16,020 nt of DNA from CAZRZN01 sp964604565 (GTDB taxonomy: Bacteria > Pseudomonadota > Alphaproteobacteria > Rhodobacterales > Rhodobacteraceae): positions 1-16,020 of the forward strand of contig CAZRZN010000078.1 of assembly GCA_964604565.1 (NCBI GenBank), given 5' to 3'. The notes under the pieces are model-generated. The model ran no database searches and had not been told where the DNA came from. It worked only from the letters and a program-made list of their open reading frames with translations. Below are positions 1 to 7,398 of the stretch, piece after piece (positions within the stretch are counted from its first letter, which is position 1; every line of letters begins with the position of its first letter). A program made the position numbers and the translations under genes.

Positions 1-54
1 GAACCGGTGTACACGGATTTGCAATCCGCTGCGTAACCACTCCGCCAACTCGCC
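1..54 (-). tRNA. tRNA-Cys (GCA), 5' part, cut by window start
   Basis: Reading the minus strand from 54 gives a tRNA beginning GGCGAGU (acceptor strand). A D-arm (GGCGGAGUGGUUACGC) follows, then an anticodon stem GCGGA/UCCGU closing a loop with GCA in the anticodon position, so it decodes cysteine UGC/UGU. The T-arm is only beginning (CCGGUUC) when the window ends, so the 3' T-arm, acceptor strand and CCA lie outside. The 5' end at 54 is set by the G-rich acceptor start and fits the promoter at 66-94. Nothing visible suggests a pseudo-tRNA. Confidence 0.93.
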
Positions 55-65
55 AAAGTGCACGC

Positions 66-94
66 TCTTTATGCCGTGCCATCTACTACGTCAA
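66..94 (-). promoter_or_regulatory. Sigma-70 type promoter of tRNA-Cys
   Basis: On the minus strand there is a -35 TTGACG (89-94), a 17-nt spacer and a -10 TAAAGA (66-71). The -10 ends 11 nt before the mature 5' end of the tRNA at 54, which leaves a short leader. The -35 matches the consensus at five of six positions; the -10 is weaker. The spacing and the position directly before a tRNA make this the best-supported promoter in the window. Confidence 0.62.
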
Positions 95-599
95 GCCGAT
101 ATAGCGGATTTCCATGCACCCGCAGGGAGGCATTGCTCAGATCCAGTTTGCCGTTCCATCCTGCTGCTGTATCATCTGCGACACGGCCTCTTTTGACGGC
201 CATGGCCATGATGCATGACGGCAGGCCACCCCTCACTTGGTATGAGAAGAAATCATGCACGATAACTGAAATCTCGCATCGAGGCCTGTGAAAACGCGCG
301 AGACGCGGCAACGCCAGAACTTCTTTTTGCCAGCCCATTTTCTAGCCCGAAAGTATGGCTAGCCGGTGCCCGGCGCCACGAAAAAGACCCTTGAGCCAGC
401 ACGCCATCTGACCCAGGCTGATCACCGCCTACGCCGCGCAGGAACGCGTTTTCTCTGCCGCGATGCGAGGTTTTTCATCAAATCGGTCCGATGCTGGCCT
501 TGCTGTAACACAATCCAAGTTTGCCGTGCCCGGACATTGCCGCTTTGGGCCAACTGTGCGAAAACAGACGCATCGGGTCTGAACGGAAGAGTTTGGTGA
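95..599. other. Intergenic region between the divergent tRNA-Cys and PCMT-like gene
   Basis: About 500 nt with no gene I can support. Short open frames exist on both strands (69-338 minus, 366-599 plus). They lack Shine-Dalgarno sequences and recognisable protein patterns, and the minus one overlaps the tRNA promoter. The promoter for the plus-strand PCMT-like/tolC genes should lie in the last 100 nt, but I see no clear -35/-10 pair there. The Shine-Dalgarno for the PCMT-like gene, GGAAGAG, is at 585-591. Confidence 0.5.
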
Positions 600-1253
600 A
601 TGACTGATTTTGCAAGCCGCCGCCGCGTGATGGTGGACACACAGGTCCGTCCGTCGGATGTGACAGAATTTCCCATAATCGAGGCAATGTTGGCCATCCC
701 GCGCGAGGCGTTCGTGCCCCGCGATCAGGTGGAGGCGGCCTATGCTGGCGAGGACGTGGAGCTTGGTGGGGGGCGGATCCTTCTTGACCCCCGCGTCTTT
801 GCCAAGATGCTGGATGCTTTGAACATCACCAACAGCGACCTTGTTCTCGATATCGGCACCGGTTTCGGCTACTCTGCCGCTGTCATCGCTCGGATCGCCG
901 AGGCGGTCGTGGCGGTCGAAGACGATGACCAACTCGCGGCAGAGGCACAGACCCTCCTGTCCGAACATCACGCGGACAACGTGGTTCTCCATCACGGTCC
1001 GTTGACCGAAGGCGCGGCAGAACACGGACCATACGATGCCATTCTGATCGAAGGTGGCGTCGAGGTTTTGCCAGAAGATCTGACGGCCCAGCTCAAGGAC
1101 GGTGGGCGCATCGCGGTGATTTTCATGGAAACCTCTCTTGGAACCGTGCGAATTGGACATAAGATCGATGGAACGATCAGCTGGCGCTTTGCCTTCAACG
1201 GCACGGCGCCAGTAATACAGGGCTTTGAAAAAAAGGCTGCGTTCGCGTTTTGA
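600..1253 (+). CDS. PCMT-family methyltransferase (protein-L-isoaspartate O-methyltransferase-like)
   Basis: This 217-aa cytoplasmic protein has a Rossmann-fold SAM-binding domain. Motif I, LVLDIGTGFGYSAAV, sits at residues 81-95, an acidic SAM-ribose region (VAVEDDD) at about 104-110, and the motif II region (YDAILIEGG) at 145-153. The N-terminus (RRRVMVDTQVRPSDV) is typical of the proteobacterial PCMT family, whose classical members methylate damaged isoaspartyl residues for repair. The canonical substrate loop of Pcm (roughly S-x-P-x-M) is not visible; RILLDPRVFAKM occupies that place at 59-70. Repair activity is therefore uncertain and the protein may act on another substrate. The start at 600 is preceded by GGAAGAG with an 8-nt spacer. 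tolC follows after 44 nt on the same strand, an arrangement that suggests cotranscription. Confidence 0.88.
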   Translation: MTDFASRRRVMVDTQVRPSDVTEFPIIEAMLAIPREAFVPRDQVEAAYAGEDVELGGGRILLDPRVFAKMLDALNITNSDLVLDIGTGFGYSAAVIARIAEAVVAVEDDDQLAAEAQTLLSEHHADNVVLHHGPLTEGAAEHGPYDAILIEGGVEVLPEDLTAQLKDGGRIAVIFMETSLGTVRIGHKIDGTISWRFAFNGTAPVIQGFEKKAAFAF

Positions 1254-1297
1254 ACGGGAAGCGTGGCTATGGCCGAAAGGCTCGAATTGGGGGAAGC

Positions 1298-2731
1298 ATG
1301 CTGAGCAGCATTCGCAGGATTTGTATTCGCAGTGCGGCTGGTGCCGCATTGGCGCTAACGGTATCAACGCCCGCTTGGGCGGAAACTCTCGCGGACGCCC
1401 TGACGTCCGCCTATATGCGCAGCGGATTGCTGGAGCAGAACCGTGCGACATTGCGCGCGGCAGATGAGGATGTTGCGCAGGCGATGGCAGAGCTTCGCCC
1501 CGTTCTCAGGTGGGCTGGCGAAATCCGGCGCGACTTCGGCTACAGTGGTCGCTTTCAAAGCGGTCTGCTGGGCACCAGTTTTGTCGAAAGTGGCAGTTAT
1601 ACACAAACTGCCAGCTTCAACCTGATCGCCGAACTCGTTCTCTACGCCGGCGGGCGCAACAGGCTGGGTATCGATGCCGCCAAGGAACAGGTGCTGGCCA
1701 CGCGGGCTTCTCTGGTCGCAATCGAGCAGCAAGTCCTGCTGCGGGCCGTAGCGGCTTTTATGAACATACGCCGTTTTTCGGAAACCGTTTCCTTGCGGGA
1801 AAACAACGTGCGTGTGATCCAGCAGGAATTGCGCGCGGCGCGCGACCGATTTGAAGTCGGGGAAGTGACGCGCACCGATGTTGCCCTTGCCGAGGCACGT
1901 CTGGCGCAGGCCCGCGCGGCCCTTGCCGCGGCGCAGGGCGACCTGATCACCGCGGGCGAAGAGTATGCCGCGGCCGTGGGAAAACGGCCCGAAGGTCTGA
2001 TCAATCCACGCTCTCAGCCCTCCCTGCCCGACAGTGTTGCGGATGCCAAATCCGCAGCGGTCCGGCGCCATCCCGAATTGATCGCGCAGCAACATAGGGT
2101 TACGGCGCTTGAAATCGGGATCATGATCGCGGAAAGCGTCAAGAAGCCCACGGTCACACTTCAGGGCCGCTATGGCGTCACAGAAAACTTTGATAACAGC
2201 GCCTACAACCGCGGGGGATCCATCACCCTGGGCGCCAGTGGTCCGATCTATTCAGGCGGCGCGCTGGACGCATCCATTCGCCAATCCGTGGCCAATCGCG
2301 ATGCGGCCCGTGGCCAACTGCATGTGGTTCGCCTCGATATCGAGCAGAACGTCGGCAACGCCTATGCGAATCTGCGTGTTTCCCGCGCAAACCGAACCTC
2401 TTTCGAAGAGCAGGTCCGCGCCGCCACCGTGGCCTTTCGCGGCGTCCGCGAAGAGGCGACGCTTGGCGCACGGACCACACTGGACGTGCTGGATGCAGAG
2501 CAGGAATTGCTCAACGCTCGCGCCAGCCTGATCTCCGCACAGGTGGATGAGACGATTGCCGCCTATCAGGTGCTGTCTTCTCTTGGCCTGCTGACGGCGG
2601 ACGCGCTGAAACTTGACGTGCCGCAATTCGACCCCTCTGCCTATTACAATCTGGTGAAGACCGCGCCGATAAACCGCAGCAAGCAGGGCGCCGAACTGGA
2701 TCGTGTCCTGCGCGCCCTGGGAAAAGAGTAG
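1298..2731 (+). CDS. tolC: TolC-family outer membrane channel protein
   Basis: This 477-aa protein is the outer-membrane exit duct for type I secretion or tripartite drug efflux; it would pair with inner-membrane transporters and adaptors not present here. Residues 1-28 form a signal peptide: basic MLSSIRRICIRS, a hydrophobic stretch, then cleavage after AWA. The mature N-terminus (ETLADALTSAYMRSGLLEQN) is the usual TolC opening. Long Ala/Glu/Arg-rich helices follow, with the two duplicated halves expected for the alpha-barrel: RFEVGEVTRTDVALAEARL near the middle and its counterpart EEATLGARTTLDVLDAEQEL in the second half. I chose the ATG at 1298 because GGGGGAAG lies just upstream and the signal peptide begins there; the ATG at 1250 would overlap the previous gene and add a 16-residue basic leader. 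Length is normal for the family. Confidence 0.94.
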   Translation: MLSSIRRICIRSAAGAALALTVSTPAWAETLADALTSAYMRSGLLEQNRATLRAADEDVAQAMAELRPVLRWAGEIRRDFGYSGRFQSGLLGTSFVESGSYTQTASFNLIAELVLYAGGRNRLGIDAAKEQVLATRASLVAIEQQVLLRAVAAFMNIRRFSETVSLRENNVRVIQQELRAARDRFEVGEVTRTDVALAEARLAQARAALAAAQGDLITAGEEYAAAVGKRPEGLINPRSQPSLPDSVADAKSAAVRRHPELIAQQHRVTALEIGIMIAESVKKPTVTLQGRYGVTENFDNSAYNRGGSITLGASGPIYSGGALDASIRQSVANRDAARGQLHVVRLDIEQNVGNAYANLRVSRANRTSFEEQVRAATVAFRGVREEATLGARTTLDVLDAEQELLNARASLISAQVDETIAAYQVLSSLGLLTADALKLDVPQFDPSAYYNLVKTAPINRSKQGAELDRVLRALGKE

Positions 2732-2804
2732 GTTTTTCTGCATCTGTTGTGCGAAGCCTGCCATTGTGGGTAAACTTGCGCTTCAGGCAAGAGTGGCAAG
2801 AGCA

Positions 2805-4115
2805 ATGTCAAAAACAGTTTCAAACGTGGAAATAGAGGATGTCCTGTCGTCGATACGACGGCTGGTTTCCGAAGAGGCACGTCCCCGGACCGCTCCGGCA
2901 AGGCCGGTATCAGAGCGCCTTGTTCTGTCCCCTGCCCTTCGGGTACATGACCCCGAAACAGAGCCTGTCCAAACGGAACCTGCGGATCAGGTGGACGATA
3001 CGGCCCGCGCGTCTGCTTCGCCGATCATGCTGACACACCCGGTGATGGATCAGCCGTGCGATCAGGCCCAAGGGCAAAAATGGGCCCTGTCAAAGGCGCT
3101 TTTGGATACCGCGTCGCAACTGGAAGATCCCGAAGAGCCGGACCTCAACGGCCACGCAGCCCAAGGCCCGACAGCTATACCAGAGGCGGAGACCGTGACA
3201 TCCAAAGAGGATGAAGACGAGTCCACAGTCGCGTCATCGTCAGACATGTTGGAATCGCAGTCCGAGCAAGACGCCGTGGCCGACCTGGTGAATGAAACAG
3301 TCAATCCGCCCGAAGATCCCCTGATCGAAGACATTGCCGAGGCGGAACAGATTGCGGCACTGCGGGCCAGCTTGTCTGATATCTTGGCACATGGTGACAG
3401 CAGCGACGCCTCAGAGAACGAATACGATCTGTCCGATCCTGACGTAGACAGGCATCCGGAGCTCCGATATATCCTGACACCCCAAGCAGACGTGGAGCCC
3501 ATCACGTCGGACGATACAAGAGGGGCTGACCGCGACGGAGACAGTGCGCTGGACCACAAGATTGCAGCGCTTGAAGACGTTTTGGGCGGACAATCGAAAG
3601 ACGATCATCAAACGACCGAAGACAATGCAGAGCATGCTGCCCAGGTCGCCCCGAGCATTCAAAGTGCCGATGAGTGGATCGAAGATACGCGCGATTTCGA
3701 TGCGTTTGTCGAAGATGCCCCGCACTCGACAGAGTCGGGCTTGGCAAATAGGCAATCGCAAGATCCGGGATCTGAAAAGGTGCTGAACGGAGACGCCCAA
3801 GACCGGGAAGCGTCCGTTGAGGCGCCGGAGGCAGGTCCATTGCCCGGCCCCACGTTCTACCGCCACTCGGACGAGGGTCTGCTTGAATGGGAAGATGACC
3901 CGTGTGAGTCTGACGCTGCTCAACTGCCGGAACAGGCATCGGAAAAGCCGTGTTCCGCCATTGCCGATCTAGATGAAGAAGCCCTTCAAACGCTTGTCGC
4001 AGAAATCATTCGACAGGAGCTGCAAGGCGCTCTGGGGGAACGTATTACGCGCAATGTGCGCAAGCTCGTGCGCCGCGAAATACACAGGGTCCTGATGAGC
4101 AATGAGTTCGACTAG
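2805..4115 (+). CDS. Acidic, disordered protein with PopZ-like N- and C-terminal helices
   Basis: This 436-aa protein is not a recognised enzyme. The N-terminus (VEIEDVLSSIRRLVSEE, residues 8-24) resembles the short partner-binding helix of PopZ/DUF2497 proteins (EEILASIRRIIS type). About 350 residues follow that are very rich in Asp, Glu, Ser, Ala, Pro and Gln, with no hydrophobic core, so they are predicted to be disordered. The last 50 residues are predicted helical and include RITRNVRKLVRREIHRVL, again recalling the PopZ C-terminal oligomerisation region. PopZ forms a polar hub that anchors chromosome origins in Caulobacter; that role here is inference from architecture only. I chose the ATG at 2805 because conservation-like sequence begins there; the frame stays open upstream to 2703 inside tolC. 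It lies 73 nt after tolC. The gene converges on terA 109 nt away without an obvious strong terminator. Confidence 0.7.
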   Translation: MSKTVSNVEIEDVLSSIRRLVSEEARPRTAPARPVSERLVLSPALRVHDPETEPVQTEPADQVDDTARASASPIMLTHPVMDQPCDQAQGQKWALSKALLDTASQLEDPEEPDLNGHAAQGPTAIPEAETVTSKEDEDESTVASSSDMLESQSEQDAVADLVNETVNPPEDPLIEDIAEAEQIAALRASLSDILAHGDSSDASENEYDLSDPDVDRHPELRYILTPQADVEPITSDDTRGADRDGDSALDHKIAALEDVLGGQSKDDHQTTEDNAEHAAQVAPSIQSADEWIEDTRDFDAFVEDAPHSTESGLANRQSQDPGSEKVLNGDAQDREASVEAPEAGPLPGPTFYRHSDEGLLEWEDDPCESDAAQLPEQASEKPCSAIADLDEEALQTLVAEIIRQELQGALGERITRNVRKLVRREIHRVLMSNEFD

Positions 4116-4224
4116 GCTTTACCTCGGCCAGCCGATTTTGCAGAGAGACCATGTAACCCTCATTGGGCAGAGACGACGCCGCGACAGGTCATCTTAATCG
4201 GGGCCAAAGACGTGGCTAACGCCG

Positions 4225-5382
4225 TTACTTCCGTCCCGCACGCCAGCGCATCCCCCAGCCGTATCCCTTGTCCATTGGTTCATGCCCCGGGAAAAAACGC
4301 ACCTCCCGTTTGATACGGATCTGGCCGGCGTCATTTTCCAGAACCGCCACTGCGCACATGACCTCATTCCTGTCGGAATGCATTTCATTCATGCGCACTT
4401 CGATTTCCGGTTGACCAGGTACCATCACACGAACGACACCATCGGTTTCCTGCCAATTTGCCACCCCTTCATAAATGAAGGCAAAGATCAGCACCCGGCG
4501 CAGGGACGGCCACGCATCTCCATTGATCTCAAGCCACTCGCCGTCCGTGGATGTGCCGGTTCGGTCGTCCGCCATCAATTTCGTATATGGGAACACGTCG
4601 AGACTGCCAAAGCTTTCTCCAAGAGCCTGCACGACGCCGATTTCACCTGACTGGTTCTCGACGAAAGCCCCAAGATCCAGGTCGATGCCCCGTTTTCCCA
4701 ATCCAAACAATCCGCTTGGCTTCTTCTTTTGATTCCAGTTCAGATTGACGCGGATACGCCCAAATTTTCCGCTCTCTTTCTTCAACGAAATCGTGCTCTC
4801 TTTTTTGGTCAGAGAGACTTTTGACAAGTTTACCGAAGGTTCAGGGGCTGCCGGGGGCGACGCAGGTTCAGGGGATGATGGGGGCGCGGCAGGCGCGGCC
4901 ACCTCAATCCCGAAGTGTTCTGCCAAAGCCTGCAAACCGCCGTCGAACCCTTGGCTGACGTTTCGGATTTTCCACTGATCGTTGCGCTTGTAGATCTCGC
5001 ACAAGATCAAGGCGGCCTCTGTTCGCCCGGACGTGTCGACTGGCATTTCGATGTTACCGGACACGGAAAGCTTCAACCCGGAGACCGAGCCAAAGGTGCC
5101 ACCGTCACAGGTTGCCGTCACAACAATCTTTTCGACGTCCGAAGATATCTTTTTCAGGTCGAAGGAAAAGCTCTGCATGCCATCCTTGACCTCAAGGGCC
5201 ACGGCGCCGTTGCCGATTGTCGGTTGATTGTAAAAACACATATCGCCATCGCCACGCACCTTGCCGTCAGAATACAGCTGAATGGCTGAAACGTCGATTT
5301 CGGTCCCCTTTGAAATATGGACATCAAGGGTGAATTCCGGGGAGGAAAGAGGCGCGTTTGCACCCATGGCAAGTATGGTCAT
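4225..5382 (-). CDS. terA: TerA-like tellurium resistance protein, two TerD-fold domains
   Basis: This 385-aa soluble protein is the same length as I recall for plasmid-borne TerA. Residues 1 to about 160 form a TerD-like domain ending in the family's WKIRNVSQGFDGGLQALAEHFGIEV block (137-161). A Pro/Ala/Ser linker spans about 162-184, and a second TerD-like domain runs from about 185 to 385. In the second domain RGIDLDLGAFVE (231-242) is the counterpart of the Ca2+-site DLDAS strand; in the first it is degenerate (EIDVSAIQL, 29-37). TerA is part of the Ter stress response to tellurite, oxidants, phage and colicins in enterobacteria; its molecular action is unknown. The ATG at 5380-5382 has GGAG at 5390-5393 with a 7-nt spacer; a GTG eight codons upstream lacks this. 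It is the last gene of the minus-strand Ter group, 104 nt after terD with a hairpin between them. Confidence 0.9.
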   Translation of the reverse strand: MTILAMGANAPLSSPEFTLDVHISKGTEIDVSAIQLYSDGKVRGDGDMCFYNQPTIGNGAVALEVKDGMQSFSFDLKKISSDVEKIVVTATCDGGTFGSVSGLKLSVSGNIEMPVDTSGRTEAALILCEIYKRNDQWKIRNVSQGFDGGLQALAEHFGIEVAAPAAPPSSPEPASPPAAPEPSVNLSKVSLTKKESTISLKKESGKFGRIRVNLNWNQKKKPSGLFGLGKRGIDLDLGAFVENQSGEIGVVQALGESFGSLDVFPYTKLMADDRTGTSTDGEWLEINGDAWPSLRRVLIFAFIYEGVANWQETDGVVRVMVPGQPEIEVRMNEMHSDRNEVMCAVAVLENDAGQIRIKREVRFFPGHEPMDKGYGWGMRWRAGRK

Positions 5383-5445
5383 GATCCGTCTCCAAGACGT
5401 CGGCACAAGGCCATTGGTGCGCTGTCCCCTGCGCAGTGGGATGGA

Positions 5446-5471
5446 CGAGCAGGGCCAAGTGGCCCTGCTCG
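5446..5471. repeat. Perfect 11-bp inverted repeat (hairpin) between terD and terA
   Basis: CGAGCAGGGCC (5446-5456), a 4-nt loop AAGT and GGCCCTGCTCG (5461-5471) form an uninterrupted GC-rich stem. In the direction of transcription (minus) no T-run follows, so it is not a standard terminator for terD. On the plus strand TTTT follows at 5475-5478, but no plus-strand gene lies upstream. It is best read as an intercistronic structure in a terD-terA transcript that could stabilise the 3' end of the terD message or partly block readthrough. Confidence 0.75.
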
Positions 5472-5486
5472 CCGTTTTCAGCGGAC

Positions 5487-6065
5487 TCAGCCCAGGTTCA
5501 CACCGTAAGAGCTTGCCAGCGGCCCAAGGCCACCTTCAAACCCGGCACCGATCGCCTTGAATTTCCAGTCTTCGTTGTGGCGGTAGACCTCGCCAAAGAT
5601 CATTGCCGTCTCGACCGAATAGTCTTCGGAAAGATCGTAACGCGCCAGTTCCTTTTCGCCTTCCTGATTGACGACACGCATGAAGGCATTCGCCACTTGG
5701 CCGAAGTTCTGCTTGCGCGGACCGCCCTCGTGGATTGTCACGGCAAAGACAAGCTTGTGGACGTCTGCGGGAACGGCGCTGAGGTCGACCTTCACCTGTT
5801 CGTCGTCTCCCTCGCCTTCGCCGCTGCGGTTGTCGCCCGTGTGCTCAACCGATCCATCCGGGCTCTTGGCGTTGTTGTAAAAGACAAAATGCTTGTCCGA
5901 CATGACCTTTCCGTCAGCACCGCACACAAAGACAGAAGCATCCAGATCGAACTCTGCGCCATCGGTGACGCGAGGATCCCAGCCAAGCCCGACAATGACC
6001 TTGCTCAGGCCCGGTGCTTCCTTGCTCAGAGATACGTTGCCGCCTTTTTGAAGTGATACAGCCAT
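5487..6065 (-). CDS. terD: TerD family calcium-binding stress protein
   Basis: This 192-aa cytoplasmic protein, the length I recall for enterobacterial TerD, resembles it throughout. The N-terminus is AVSLQKGGNVSLSKEAPGL. EFDLDASVF lies at 39-46 and SPDGSVEHTGDNRSGEGEGDDE at 68-89; these are the acidic loops that bind two Ca2+ ions in characterised TerD-family structures. The C-terminal WKFKAIGAGFEGGL block is at 167-180. All key acidic residues are present, so metal binding is expected. TerE is a close paralogue, so TerE is the alternative name; overall similarity and length favour TerD. The start ATG (6063-6065) has AAGGA at 6073-6077 with a 7-nt spacer. A 311-nt gap separates it from the antiporter gene upstream, enough for its own promoter. 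Confidence 0.93.
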   Translation of the reverse strand: MAVSLQKGGNVSLSKEAPGLSKVIVGLGWDPRVTDGAEFDLDASVFVCGADGKVMSDKHFVFYNNAKSPDGSVEHTGDNRSGEGEGDDEQVKVDLSAVPADVHKLVFAVTIHEGGPRKQNFGQVANAFMRVVNQEGEKELARYDLSEDYSVETAMIFGEVYRHNEDWKFKAIGAGFEGGLGPLASSYGVNLG

Positions 6066-6376
6066 TTTGATTTCCTTTCATGACGCTGTTGGCCGATGAC
6101 GGCGCCATCGGCGCCGACACCTGTGGTGCAAGTGAGGGGTGCAGACGCCTATCGACGGCCGAACCCTATTGGAAACATGTAACGCCTGACCTTCAACCGG
6201 CCTCGACGCAAAGGTTGAGTCATCGCCCTTTCCGGTCCGCAGATCCGATCACCCCGCGTCCCGATGTGCAAAGGGCTGAGATTCTGAGACTGGGAAACCT
6301 TAGTCGCATTTTCAATCCTCTCTTCAGACAAGCGATGGACAAACCTCTCAAGCGTGAGGATCCAAAGGAACAGTCG
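6066..6376. other. Gap between antiporter and terD, with a GC-rich hairpin in the terD leader
   Basis: This 311-nt stretch has no credible gene. A 7-bp inverted repeat, CGGCGCC-atc-GGCGCCG, lies at 6100-6116, about 35 nt upstream of the terD ATG. The overlapping pair CCGATG (6093-6098) and CATCGG (6106-6111) could form an alternative stem, so two mutually exclusive folds are possible. No convincing -35/-10 is visible on the minus strand; a TTGAAG near 6192-6197 has only a poor partner. The stretch may hold a secondary promoter or leader control of terD. Confidence 0.45.
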
Positions 6377-7327
6377 TCAGTAGACATATTGAGCCCCTAT
6401 GAACACCAGATATCCGACGGCCATGAGCGCCCCCGCAATCCGCCCGATCTTCTGGGTGAAGAGCAGGAAGGCCGCGAAGAGCACGGTTACCGCGACGACG
6501 ATCGGCAAATCGAATTCCGCAAAACGGCTTTCGATCACCAACGGCTTGGCAATCGCCGAAAAGGCCATGACGGACAGAATGTTGAAGATATTCGATCCGA
6601 TGATACCGCCGACGATCATGTCGGAATGGTTCTTCCGTGCAGCCGCCATACAAGCGGTAAGTTCCGGCAACGACGTCCCGAACGCGATCATGGTCATTCC
6701 GATGACCGCTTCGGGCACGCCCAAGGCGATACCACCCGCAACCGCGCCCTGAACGAGTATTTCAGACCCGACGAGGAGCGTCAGCATGCCAAGTCCAAGC
6801 GCCAGACCCGGCATGGCCGCGCCCGATTCATGCTCTTCGACCTCATCCACATCCAGTTTTGACGCTTTGTACTGATAGAGAACGTAACCTATAATCGCGG
6901 CAACCATGGCAAACCCGCCCCATCGGGGAACGAGACCATAGAGAATGCCGGCGACCATCGCGGCTGTGGCACCAAGCATCACCAGAGTGTCCACGCGCAC
7001 CTCGGCGCGATCGAACACGATCGGCGCGATAAGCGCGGAGATGGCGATGACCATCATGACATTCGCGATATTCGACCCGACGACGTTCCCGACAGAAATG
7101 CCGGGATACCCCGAGAGGTTGGCGTTGACGGACGTGAAAAGTTCCGGCACCGACGTACCGAATGCCACGATTGTCGCTGCAATAAAAAGCTTCGACAGTC
7201 CGGAGCGTTCCGCGATCACGACCGCATTATCTACCGTCCAGTCACCGCCCTTTATCAGCAGGTAAACGCCGAATGCAATCGCCCCCAGAGCGATGACAAC
7301 CAGCTGGTAAGTCTCAAGTTCGTGCAT
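6377..7327 (-). CDS. CaCA-family calcium/sodium (cation) antiporter, YrbG-like
   Basis: This 316-aa inner-membrane protein has about ten hydrophobic segments in two inverted halves. Each half carries a CaCA alpha repeat: VAFGTSVPELFTS (55-67) with GNVVGSNIAN (80-89), and IAFGTSLPELTACM (214-227) with GGIIGSNIFNI (240-250). Glu62 and Glu222 are the expected ion-binding glutamates. An acidic cytoplasmic linker (KLDVDEVEEHE, 157-167) joins the halves. Family members exchange Ca2+ (sometimes Mn2+ or K+) for Na+ or H+; the substrate here cannot be told from sequence. The ATG at 7325-7327 has GGGAAA just upstream; the TTG seven codons earlier is less likely. The gene sits between terB (71-nt gap) and terD in the same direction, where Ter loci usually have the membrane protein TerC. 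I infer that it serves the Ter module. Confidence 0.92.
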   Translation of the reverse strand: MHELETYQLVVIALGAIAFGVYLLIKGGDWTVDNAVVIAERSGLSKLFIAATIVAFGTSVPELFTSVNANLSGYPGISVGNVVGSNIANVMMVIAISALIAPIVFDRAEVRVDTLVMLGATAAMVAGILYGLVPRWGGFAMVAAIIGYVLYQYKASKLDVDEVEEHESGAAMPGLALGLGMLTLLVGSEILVQGAVAGGIALGVPEAVIGMTMIAFGTSLPELTACMAAARKNHSDMIVGGIIGSNIFNILSVMAFSAIAKPLVIESRFAEFDLPIVVAVTVLFAAFLLFTQKIGRIAGALMAVGYLVFIGAQYVY

Positions 7328-7351
7328 CAATGTTTCCCGTCCAGACAAATC

Positions 7352-7373
7352 GGGCAGGCCCGCGGGCCCGCCC
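7352..7373. repeat. GC-rich imperfect hairpin between terB and the antiporter gene
   Basis: GGGC-a-GGCC (7352-7358 and on), a CGCG centre and GGCC-c-GCCC (to 7373) form an eight-pair stem with one A/C mismatch; the core GGCCCGCGGGCC (7357-7368) is a perfect palindrome. On the minus transcript it is followed by GATTTGTC, a poor T-run, so it could act as a leaky terminator or RNA-stabilising stem between terB and the antiporter gene. Confidence 0.6.
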
Positions 7374-7398
7374 TTTCACGCTCAAGGCGTGCAACCGC

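Noticed and set aside
69..338. 89-codon minus-strand open frame next to tRNA-Cys
   Set aside because: There is no Shine-Dalgarno or recognisable protein pattern, and its 3' end overlaps the tRNA promoter at 66-94.
429..1451. 340-codon open frame on the minus strand opposite the PCMT-like gene and start of tolC
   Set aside because: It overlaps two well-supported genes, has Cys/Arg/His-rich shadow composition and no domain.
4116..4224. Possible terminator between the convergent PopZ-like gene and terA
   Set aside because: Only a 4-bp GCCA/TGGC stem without a T-run is visible; nothing better than chance.
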